Assembly: GCF_034190915.1 (NCBI RefSeq)
Contig: NW_026947486.1
Coordinates: 103,957,312 to 104,021,311 of the forward strand
Source: Cavia porcellus
Lineage: Eukaryota; Chordata; Mammalia; Rodentia; Caviidae
Length of the DNA: 64,000 bases
Direction: 5' to 3'
The number at the start of each line of letters is the position of its first letter. Position 1 is the first letter of the stretch. The notes beneath the pieces were generated by a model. The model did not search any database, was not told the DNA's origin, and saw nothing but the letters and a program-made list of their open reading frames with translations. Below are positions 54,210 through 64,000 of this stretch, piece by piece. The position numbers and the translations under genes are program-made.

Positions 54210-54951
54210 TTATGTCCACCAGAATCTTTTTAGATAAGGAAGAGTAAGAAAACAAAGAACCAGAAAACTCAGAATTGAGTTTAGCATAGAGTATCAGAAG
54301 AAGATGAATTAGGGAATACTGCTTATTATTGAGTCAGAGTAGAAGTGATGAACCATGATTTCCTGACTGAGTTGAAATGGAGGTGAAAGCAAGTGTTTTT
54401 AGGACATAAAAACATGGAGGTGTCCCAGGGGTGGAGAGGCCTTGGATTAGAAGGGTAAGTTTAGCAGAATTGAGAGCGAGCAGAGCGGGAAGTTTCCATT
54501 TAGAGTCTGACACAAGATGGCAAATTGCTAAGGCTTAAGATTTTAGGGTAAGGACGGTGTTAGCTGACAGAAAGTTTATGTTGTGGTCACTGAGCTGACT
54601 GCCAAAGTCAAACAGAGATGAGGGTTACTGCAATGAGGGATCAGGGTCAGTGTCATGAGTGAATTACTCATATTAAAATTAAAGTTGTTTAGGAAGATAA
54701 GAGGGAATATTGTTGAAAGAAGATAATAATCTGGATTCCAGGGCCATCAGTGAATGCTATACGGTGCCTGCAAGGGAATTCTGGAGATGCCTGTGAAGAC
54801 ATTTATGAATCAGATGATTAGGGCTTCAAAGAGGAAGAGTTACTGATGAGCAGAAATCTTGACGGTATAAGGAGGGTCTGCCCAGTAGTCTTCCTTATCC
54901 CAGAATATATGGAACATAGGGTATAGAAGAGGGCAAGAACCATACAAATTT

Positions 54952-55105
54952 GCTAACTCAATGTATGGCCTGTGAACACTAGCAGCATCCAAGATCACTT
55001 CTGAGCCTGCTAGAAATGCTGAATCTCAAGTTTTGTCTCTGACTTACTGAATCTAAATCTAAATTTTACCAAGATCCTTGGTAAAGTCTAAGAATTGTGA
55101 ATGAG
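54952..55105 (-). mobile_element. MER5A-like hAT fossil, antisense
   Basis: 'gtatggcctgtgaacactagcagcatccaagatcacttctgagcctgctagaaatgctgaatctcaag', 'tctgacttactgaatctaaatct', 'taagaattgtgaat' follow the reverse of 61-228. Confidence 0.65.
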
Positions 55106-56942
55106 GTGTCATTGTCCAAGGAAAGCTACATTTTAGAAAAAAAGTGAAATAAACTCTATAAGAGATGCACCATCAAAGTCTAGGTGTGGGTGTAGTTGAA
55201 CAGAGTGAACTCACCAGTGGTAAATGATACTAAGGCACGGATATAAGTGGGTTGACAGTTCCCACCACTGATGGAATGGACCCAAGCAGATTCCTTACCC
55301 TGGTCTAACCTCAGGAATTGGAAGAAATTTGGCTGGCTGTGGCTGCTTACATGGCAAGTGAATCTCCTAGAAGATTCTTCCTAGGTGAAGAGCTATGCTT
55401 AATATTTGGAGCTTGGATTGTGGCTCTGATGGAATTATTTAGAATAATGAAGCTCCATGCAATGAACTCAAATCCGTATTACAAGGCAATGTGACTACTT
55501 CCTGTTAGTTGAAGACATAGAGTGAATCCTTCATAAGGTGTATTGTTCACAGGATACAACTGATATGATGTCAGCCAAGTTCCAGATATAATTTTGCTCC
55601 AGAGCTTTTCAGGTGAACTTGAGAATAAATTGAAGACGTCAACAAATGCCAGAGGACAAAGGTACCTCATGCTGAAAACTTGGCAGTTACCTTGAGCTTC
55701 GTAAAGCCTTGTTTATTGCTTTTTCTTTCTGCTTTTATTTTACTAGCCTTACCATTCCCCCTTCTGAATAACAGGTAAATGTTAATCTAAGCAATATTAA
55801 TTAAAATACCCTAAAAGCTTAAAGCCATGGCTGTAACATATACTGATTGAACATATGTGCAGGTAATAGTATCAATATTGAAAGCCCCTGCTGTGAAAAG
55901 CCATAGCAAAGCATTTTTAGCAGACTTACTTCTGGGATCACTAATGATTAATTAGTGTGTATCATAATGTAAAGCAAATGTCACTCCAGCTACCTGGGGT
56001 TGCTGTCATTTGAGAGTGGAGCAATTTCCTGTTGATCACCTATAGTAAAATGAAAACTGCCTGCCATCTTGTGGAAGGTGGTGGGTATCTCATGTCCAAG
56101 GAAAAAAAGGCAAATGAATCTTCTAGACTCTTGCATATTCTCTTGGTTTTTTTCATGGATATATTGTTTCCTGTAGAGGACTCTATCAGGATTAAAATGG
56201 AAATGAGTACATCTCAATTAAAAAATCACACAATTGCATTTACCTTTTTCACACACATTTCAAAATCAAGGTATCTCATTTAAACAGTAAATGGACAGTG
56301 TGTTTTCATTGGGTGTCTACCTCTTGAAGAATTCTGAGTTGGCCTGCCCCACTCAGTTCATTAGCTAGCCCCATGAGAATGTGTAGCTGAATCAATATTT
56401 CAGAGCACTAGCTCAGAAGCAGCATGCAGGCTATGAAATGGTGCACTGAATGCCAAGCCAGCAGTTCATAGATTTTTCTACAGAGGCAGAATTCTTGAAG
56501 CACTCAGGAGTTTAACCTGCTCCTCAGGGACCTTCAAATATTTCTTCCCAGAGCAGCCATCAGCTCAGTTGATTACTGTAACTCACTCAATCCCAGGAAA
56601 ATGTGTGTCCTGGGGAACAAATAGTGATGCCCTAACTCCAATCACAATTGAGAAAACAATTGAACCAGTAAAGGGCTGCTTGGCAAAGACAGGTGAGTAG
56701 AACAGCGTGTTTGGTGTTTGGAAAGAGCAACAAAATAAGACAGTGCACAAGTGCTTTAACAGGTGGTTCTGGCACATCAAGGTGAATGGGAGTTAAGTGG
56801 CTGTTTCATCAAATTGACTGGTCAATTTAGTCAAAATGGTCAATTTGGTAAGCTTGTATAGACAGACCCAGTCTGAGTCTTTTCAGAGTGTCACTGACAA
56901 CCTGAATCCACCCCAGTCTGTGTCCCCTTGGTACCATAGTCA
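55106..56942. other. No gene seen
   Basis: AT-rich, unique-looking. Frames at 55479-55670, 55990-56283 and 56583-56780 have no domain. Confidence 0.45.
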
Positions 56943-56943
56943 T

Positions 56944-56944
<1 letters not shown>

Positions 56945-56981
<37 letters not shown>

Positions 56982-57043
56982 ATCTATACCTATCATCTAT
57001 CACTTATCACTACCATTTGTCTACCAACTATTTACCTACCTAC
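56945..57043. repeat. (CTAT)n tetranucleotide microsatellite with degenerate extension
   Basis: About 10 pure CTAT units (56945-56983), then broken ATCT/TACC words to about 57043. Likely length-polymorphic. Confidence 0.96.
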
Positions 57044-60000
57044 TGTTGAGGCTCAGAAAGCAACATTCTAAAGGATGATGGTTTATGATGAAAACTTTCT
57101 GTATTGAATAGAAACACCAAATTTGGCTCCTGGGTATGTATGTGTGGCTGACTTCCTGTGATAATACAGGAGCTTATCTTAGTGATGTGAAAATTAATTA
57201 CAAAAAATAGAGGAAGAGTATATGTATAAAATAAAAAACAATAAATATCAACCAATGGATGATTTGAGACAGTTTCTTCAGAACTTTAAATGATTTTTTT
57301 TCTGTTTTTTCAGTCATATTTTAGTTGAAGGACATTAACACGAAGTTTTCACAACAAGTATGTATAATCAAATACAATTTTCAATGCTTTTAAAAATGTA
57401 CTATTTAGTAACCAGGTTATACATGAACAGGTAGCTAAAATTAGTATTTCTTCAATGGTTAGATGCTTGTATGGACAACTGCAATTTGGTACATTCTACA
57501 ATGTCATACTGTGCTTGGTTACTAAGTAAAAGCTTGTGAAAGTGTTCAATTATTTTTAAATTGCTGCATATTGTCAGTTATAACATCAAAATGAAAGGAA
57601 TCAAAAATACTCTATTCAATCAAGAGAGAATAGATTATTTGCTGACCTTTCCTCTATGCTTTTATGCAATTTCTTTCCTCAGGAGTATTTAAAGTTGTGG
57701 CCCTTCTTGAAATCCCACTTGAAGTATTTTTATAGCTATTAGTTAAGCAGAAATGAAAACTTCAACTCCCAGAAAACTGAGCAGCATTATGATACAATAA
57801 CGATCAACAGAAAAGAAAATAGTTCATATGCTTTGGAGTGGTGTCACTCTGTCTAGGGATATGTACCACTGGGGAACACTTCTTTCAATACACAGTAAGC
57901 ACGAGACCTGATATGCAGGTTGAAATCAAACCTCGGGAAAGGTTCTCATTTTCAATTATGCTCTCGATGAAGTGTAAGTTACATTGCATATTTTACATTC
58001 ATTTATTTTAAGGGTGTGGGTTTAAAAGTACTGTATATGCCTTAAATATGAATGTAATTATGTATTTTACCTATTAGAATAAATGTCAGCCTAGAGCACT
58101 TTGAGTTTTTTAAAAGCACTTAGAATTTAGTAAAGAATTGGAATTTTTGCAACCCCAGTAAGAATTCATGTTTTCCAGCTGAGATAAAGATTTCTGATGG
58201 GTGGAATATATTATAGGTCCAAAAAATGCAGTGGTGAGAATAAATAAAATAAATTGCTTCCCAACTGCTGCCAGAGTGTAATACTCCTCAGTTTGATTGT
58301 TAACAAGCTGCTGTTAAGGTTGTTCTAGAATCGTTCAAACTGTGCGTCTTAGCGCTTTCTCCCCCAGCGTTAGATGATACGCATCATTTAATAAGGGCAA
58401 GTTCATTAAATGTTTTGCTCTTTATAATGTCAGGCTGCTGGTGATGGACAAAATGTTATTATAATAGGAGGTGGAAGTCCTTGGTATAAAAACCACCTTT
58501 TTTCCCCACTCCTAGGGAAAGACTGTGTAGCTCACTTACCAGTTATGCTACCCAGGGGACAGCTATTATTCCTTTAGCTCAGGGAAATAGTCTATTAGAC
58601 TTGAAACTATTATGAGTTTTATTTGTTGATTATAATAAAATTTAAAACTACATGTTTTTTACTGAAGATTTACACACCAAACAGGGGAGCAACACAAATG
58701 ACTTCCTTTTTTATATGAGAAGGCTAAAAATTGAGAAAAAAAATTCTTCTGCAACTTAAATTGCCTTTGCTACAGGTATTATCTCAGGTCCCCTCTGCAC
58801 GCTTTTTTCCTATTTTTCTTTATGTAAGCTCTGATTTGTGTGGCACGAAGACTCTGCCTAGCCTGTGCATGTCCCCCTAACCCCCCAGTTAAGTCAGCCT
58901 TCATGACATTATGTCATTTCATTCTTCCTCCTGATGTGCCTTTGTTTGGTATGTGGTTTCATGTGGTGTCATTGTTCAGTTTGAGCATTTGGCACTTGGG
59001 AAAGTATGTGGAAATCCTTAGCACATGAAATCAGGACTGACTGGCAAAAATATTGCTCACTGATACAGACGGTCCCATGTTGGGTTACTCAACAACTGAG
59101 TACAGATTTCAGCCTTGATTAGAAAGCAAATCTTAGGGGACACACAGCTGCCAAAGTACAGGGAGGTGCATACAATAGTTAGAGGTTTACATGAGAAAAT
59201 CTCCAAATAGGGATGACTTAGGGTGTCCCTTATTTGTCATCTTTAAAAGGGAGCATCTGAGAGGGGGTCAAGAGCCTGATACCTTACAGAGAGAGAGAGA
59301 GAATGCTGATTATACAAGAGGCCTGAATATATAAGTAGTGAAAAATAGAGTCAATCAGTTGAACAATTTGAATGCATGACCTCAAACAACTGATATGGCT
59401 GTTGTCCACCCCCATCCTAGAAGTGACTAGAAGGAATGGTATAGACACCCTTTCTGTTTACTTTTCCGTCTCGGGTTTCATGCATATGGTCACAGCTCAC
59501 AAAAGGGAGACTCTTGTGTGTTTTAAAATTTTGTAATTTTTATTTGTAATTCAGACAAAAGACTAGCGAACTGAGGCAAAAAAAAAATGTATGAGTCAAA
59601 GCACTCATTTGTGACAATCCATTGGTTCCGTCCATTTACTGACTAATTCATGAAGCCAACTGCTGGAGGGGAATTGTATAGATGGTGCCTGATTATGTTC
59701 CATGTAACAAACCACAAGAACAGGAGTTGGGCCTTGAGTTTCATCTTTGCTGACCCAAATATCGATGACATGACTGAGTTGGCGAGGACTCAGAGGTTGG
59801 TTTAGGTTCATTTGTTTATTCATTCATACACAATATTTTGTGAGCATCTACTGTGAGGCAGTCCATCTGCTAATAATGAAAACATACAGAGCAGTTCCTA
59901 GGATACAGAGACATTAAAGAGGAAAATTTCAATACAGGGTGATAAAAATGTGCCACTCCTTTTTCCACTTTGTGAAAAGCCATTTTCTTTCTTTAACCTC

Positions 60001-60607
60001 TGTTTTCTTTACATCCTCTCCCATCAGGTGATGCTTTGAAATTCCAAAATGTTCCAACAGTAACACTTCTGTGCTATGTGTCAGCACTTCACATTGACTC
60101 GAAACTGTCCCCGAGTCTGGGAGCACACATGAAGGATTTTTCTGTGGCTAATTCCACAAAGGAAGTCAGCTGTGCTCCAGCCCAGCACCTGTGGGATGGC
60201 TTTGCTTACAGAATACCCTCCTGTCTGTGAAGTGCAAAACGACCTCTAATGGGCAGGCTTTCTAGCCACAGCTGCGCTTAGGTTTGCATTTCTTCTTCTA
60301 CACCTGCATAGTGCATGCAAATACCCATCAGCTTTCAGCCTCCTAAAACAAAGCTTATATCACAGCATTATAAAAATCATTGCTACTTCAGAAGCCACCA
60401 AGTGGGTGTGACAAATAGAGAGGCAGTAAATTAGTTTGTGTTGGAGTATAAGCTGCAGGAACAGTTTGACAAAGTACAGACCTCCTGAATTCAGTCTCCA
60501 GAAACTGAACACACTAGTTCTGGCCAATCACAGAAGTAAACTGTTGGTGACATCAACTTCAAAAGAGAAATTTCTTCCTGTATTTCTGTTTCTATGCTTT
60601 CCCACTC
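57044..60607. other. No gene seen; unique block at 58260-58480
   Basis: Mostly AT-rich. 58260-58480 stands out with several CpGs and homeodomain-like TTTAATAA and ATTTAAT words and may be a conserved non-coding element. A short GA run is at 59288-59302. No exon found. Confidence 0.4.
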
Positions 60608-60616
60608 AGACACACA

Positions 60617-60666
<50 letters not shown>
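60608..60666. repeat. (CA)n microsatellite
   Basis: About 28 CA units with one 'cata' interruption. The frames with CVCV or HTHT strings across it are artefacts. Confidence 0.97.
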
Positions 60667-60667
<1 letters not shown>

Positions 60668-60689
60668 ACTTCTAGGCCTGTGAAACCTT

Positions 60690-61850
60690 ATTGAGTCAGA
60701 CCTTAGTAATCTCTTCAACTAACCACTTGTTGTCCAAATCACTACTTGACATTTTGACACTAGTTATAGTGCTTTTAATCCAAGTCCTATCTTTTTCTGA
60801 CATTCTACATCTAAACTCTCATTAAGTCCTTTTGGTTTTACCTTCAAAATGCATCCAGAGACTGACTCTGCCAGATTCTTACCACCTCTACAACTTCTGT
60901 CCTGGTCCAAGCCACCATCATCTCTTCTGAATCCCTGAAATAATTTCCTGACTGAGATTCCTGATTCTATTCTTTTCACTGTGTAGTCTAGTTTATTCAC
61001 ACCTGCTGATATCATTTTTCTAGAACATAAAGTGATTGTGTTATTCCTCTGCTCAAAGAGTACTACTGTCCTTTGCTGCAAATTTGCTTTATTGTTGTAT
61101 GTGTGTATTCACATACTATTCTCTTTTTTGTTTTGTTTTGGTGCCAGGAATCAAACTCAGGGCCTTGTGCTTGCTAGCCAGGTGCTGTTTTGCTGAGCTA
61201 TATCACCAGCCTACATACTATTCTCTTAACATAGTTATTTGATGAAATTGTATCCTCAGATACAATTACTTACTGTGGCCTCCAGGGCCCTGTGTAATCT
61301 GCATTCTTTTCTTATCTGATTTCCTCTCTGTTCACTAAGCTGTGGGCCTGCTGTTCTTTCTGATTCTCAATCACGGCAAGCTCAGTCTTGGCTCAGTGTC
61401 TTTTAGCTGTTCCTTTTGTTGTTTCTGTCCCCAACCCACCTCCTGTAGGCCTTCTGATAGCTTGTGTCCTCCTTTTACAACAGTGAAACTTCTGCCTCAA
61501 AAACTGCTCTGTGACCGGGTCCTTCTTATCATGTAAGCCTGGGCTCAAGAAACTCATCAAAAAACCCTAGCTGGCTACCTTATTTACAGTAACTTTCCTC
61601 CTTACTCTGCATATAACCAAGTACTTGTCAATCTCATTATGATTTTATTAGCATTATAACCCTACAATTACTGAAATTTTCTCCTTTACTCTTATTCATT
61701 GTCTCCTCAACCCTCTCCTAGAACGTGCATTTCCTACAGATAGAGACTGAATCAACCTTGCTAATTGCTGTATCCCTAGCATCTGGATCCTGACAGGTAG
61801 AGGGTATGCTATTGGCACTGTCGAATGAGTGAATGAATGAGTCAATGCTA
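60690..61850 (+). mobile_element. L2 LINE, 3' part, sense, interrupted by an ID SINE
   Basis: Ordered L2 blocks: 'tggtccaagccaccatcatctcttctgaat', 'atcatttttctagaacataaagtgattgtgttattcctctgctcaaag', 'ctccagggccctgtgtaatctgc', 'gtgaccgggtccttctta', 'cagatagagactgaatc...gtatccctagcatctggatcctgacaggtagagggtatgc' and a final 'gaatgagtgaatgaatgag'. Long, but with no open frame. Confidence 0.8.
61126..61212 (-). mobile_element. ID-type SINE, antisense, with 15-bp target-site duplication
   Basis: T-rich tail 'tttttgttttgttttgg', then 'tgccaggaatcaaactcagggccttgtgcttgctagccaggtgctgttttgctgagctatatcaccagcc'. The 15-mer acatactattctctt flanks it at 61111-61125 and 61213-61227, showing L1-mediated insertion into the L2. 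One of the better preserved SINEs here. Confidence 0.93.
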
Positions 61851-61920
61851 CGTGGAAAGCACCATTATATATAGGATTGATGCAAAAAGGAAACTCGGTT
61901 AAAATTATCTAAATGATAAT

Positions 61921-62335
61921 TGTCTTAGTCCATTTTGTGCTGCTATAACAAAATATCTGATACTGGCTAATATATAAAAAGCAAAGGTTTATTTGGCTCA
62001 AGAGTTTGGTGGCTTGAAGGTCTAAAGAATATAGCACCAGAGTCTTGGCAAGTGCTTCCGAGTTATTCCATGACATATCAGAGTAGCAAAAGGGGAACCA
62101 GTCACATGCGATGAAGCCAAATGTAATAGTGGCCTTGCTTTGTAATTAATCTGCTCTCGTGAGAATTAATCCACTCACATTAGTTTTAACACATTCCACT
62201 GGCAGCATTGATTTATTCACTCACCTTCTAATAGCCCTACCTTTCAAAATTTCTACCATGACCACACTGTCCCACTGGGGATCAAGCTTCCAGCACATGC
62301 AACTTTAAAGAGCCAATCATATCCAAACCATAGCA
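61921..62335 (-). mobile_element. MST/MLT-like MaLR solo LTR, antisense
   Basis: Plus strand begins 'tgtcttagtccattttgtgctgctataacaaaatatctgatactggctaatatataaa' and ends 'ccaatcatatccaaaccatagca', the reverse complement of a MaLR LTR (TG...CA). No direct repeat is left at the flanks (ataat against ggctt). About 415 bp. Confidence 0.82.
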
Positions 62336-64000
62336 GGCTTCCATTTTAAGAGGCAAATTTCCTGTCTCATTAAAATATATAGGGAATAGCGTCAAGTCAA
62401 ACTTCAATTGAGGTTCACCATTGATAAAAAAAGTGTTAATTTCACTGCTACTACATGCTGAAACCTGTTAGTGTTCCACCCACCATCAACTAAATAGTCC
62501 TTCAGGAATGATAAACTCCTAAGGAGGACAGTAACTCACTCCCAACATTTTTCCTCCCTCACCTGAGGCCGAATTCACTTCTCCATGCCTGCCGTATTTT
62601 AAATAGATACCTGATGTGAAAATAATGGGAGAATAATGTATCAGTTACATCATATTTATTATTCTTTTATCACTATCATGGCAATCCAGAGAGGACTGAT
62701 ATTGTAGTGGCTACCATCTTGTGCCAGCCAAATTCCCCACTCAGTGCCAAAGCACTCATCCTCTCTATTGCTAGGAGTTTTAAAGGCTAATGGCTTATAT
62801 TTGGGTCCCACTCCAGAGTAAGGCCTCATCTGAAATGAGCGGTCTCATCCAGAATGAGACTTCCCCTCTGGAGAGAAGTCTATATTTAATGACTAATTAA
62901 TGTCTGTCTATCTATCTACCTATATTTATAATGTTAAAATAACCATCAGGGCCATGTAAATTTCAACCCTGCCATAGGATTGGCTTCTGTTATAACTACA
63001 TGGCAATTCCAACTTCCCTATATCCTATTCTTAGAAGTTTTTTTCACTTAGAAGTTTTATTTTTGAGAAGACTCCTCAAAATCTCTCAAATACTGATATC
63101 ATTTCAGAATATATTTCCCAAAGAATATTTCTTATGACAGTAATAGGAATGGGCCTACAGGGAAACAATTTCAAAGAGGAAATTTTTAGAGTTGAATCAC
63201 CTACGACCTAGCTTACAATGAGAACCATTTCTCTGGTGGTAAGCAACAGCTTCCGAAATTCCACAGCAGTGAAGTTGCTTAGACTCTTAGTGGTCAAATG
63301 GAATGAGTTACCAGTGTCAGAAAGCATCCCAGGAAGGGTAGGTTTTGCATGTTTGAACATTTGAATGAGTAGTAATTATAAGCATGAAGGAATTATATGA
63401 CTTTGGCTGGATCTTGTTGATTCCTTGTACAAAGACTATGAAAGATCAAAGAGGTCTGGGAACTGATTTAAAGTGGAATATGGCTACCAAACAGCCTTAC
63501 CAGCATATAAAAACCTCTCATCTCTTTTAGCCAGAAGGCACCAAAAGCAGATGATCAGGCCCAGGCTTTAATGATGACTCAGCACTACAAACAAAGTTGG
63601 ATTGTCAACTCTAGTGACTCAGCTAAGCTGAGGTCAGGGCACTGATTTGGAAAGAGTGAAATCTGAGGCATGGGATAAGAACATAAAAAAAAGTGTAGTG
63701 TTCAACTCTGGCTAGAAGATCTTATCAGTATTTCTACTTTGCATGAAAATGCATTTTATCTCAGAATTAATTCCCAGTTCCCTTCCTGGCCATTAGACCC
63801 TAACTGAAACCAAGATGCAACATGACTTGTTTGGGGAAATGTTAGGCCTCCTAAGAGAGGAAAAGGGCAATGTATCAAAGGAATTGCTAGATATAGTCAG
63901 TATTCATTAACAGGTGCCAGAGCAGTGGATATGAAACTGAATTGTGAGCATGATAAATCAAGAGGAACAAAACATAAAGTAGATAAATAAAGATTTAGTG
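62336..64000. other. No gene seen
   Basis: AT-rich with a short degenerate tetranucleotide piece at 62903-62922. No exon, RNA gene or clear repeat up to the window end. Confidence 0.45.

Larger units (their letters stand above)
52350..54900 (+). repeat. Block of unnamed ancient interspersed repeat, probably two or more copies
   Basis: 52370-52920 carries the distal part of the repeat ('aaacctgtagaaaatgagcagcc', 'ttgagagaggtaatgctatc', 'gcttacggtgatgtgatctgagac'). 52940 onward restarts at the proximal part ('cttactatgttccactcactattctaggtgc', 'aacagtgaacagacataattcc'). Purine-rich throughout on plus. Related copies lie at 4730 and 33090. A short ID and a TC/TG microsatellite are embedded. Confidence 0.45.

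Noticed and set aside
57390..57545. Inverted repeat (tatttagtaacca ... ggttactaagtaaa) as a hairpin RNA
   Set aside because: Arms match over only about 13 bp with a loop longer than 100 nt. Such matches are expected by chance in AT-rich DNA.
1..64000. CRISPR arrays, bacterial operons, phage or plasmid features
   Set aside because: Composition, SINE, LINE and LTR content and lack of dense coding show vertebrate nuclear DNA. No regularly spaced repeats of CRISPR type were seen.

Overview
The window looks like ordinary rodent nuclear DNA, either intergenic or deep intronic: AT-rich, dense in old interspersed repeats, and without any protein-coding exon or host gene that I can support. The rodent call rests on the SINEs. 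There are several ID-type tRNA-derived SINEs and composite B1 + ID (B1-dID-like) copies, typical of squirrel-related and other non-muroid rodents, and no primate Alu. I cannot fix the species. The background is standard mammalian fossil material: MIR, L2, old L1, MaLR LTRs and hAT/MER5-type elements.

The outstanding feature is an almost intact, very young class II (IAP/betaretrovirus-like, ERV-K type) provirus on the minus strand at 7061-9942. It has two 483-bp LTRs that differ at a single CpG site, a perfect 6-bp target-site duplication (AAACAG), a PBS-like site, splice donors, a polypurine tract and an open N-terminal gag frame. It is drastically deleted: gag breaks off in the N-terminal capsid domain and the sequence resumes at the last part of integrase, with protease, RT and env missing. 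A tRNA-derived SINE with its A-rich tail sits exactly at this junction and supplies the last residues and the stop codon of the gag frame. This looks like a non-autonomous chimeric element.

Other notable items are: a 40-nt fragment of 5S rRNA, exact from nucleotide 1, flanked by perfect 12-bp direct repeats and without an A tail (45693-45756), fitting a tailless retropseudogene; a near-perfect 43-bp-arm hairpin with a 21-nt loop (23781-23887), resembling a pre-miRNA or a palindromic MITE; a poly(A)-only insertion flanked by 16-bp duplications (18445-18489); and a probable 776-bp solo LTR with a 5-bp TSD (33658-34443).

Layout: 0-7 kb old repeats; 7-10 kb young provirus; 10-23 kb MIR, L1 and SINE fragments, including two L1 3' ends meeting tail to tail near 17.9 kb; 23-24 kb hairpin; 24-33 kb MIR, L2 and an L1 split by a SINE; 33.7-34.4 kb solo LTR; 35-50 kb L1 fragments in both orientations, microsatellites and the 5S insertion; 52-55 kb a block of ancient repeat; 60.7-61.9 kb L2; 61.9-62.3 kb MaLR LTR. 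Nothing suggests genes working together. The only coding capacity is retroelement-derived.
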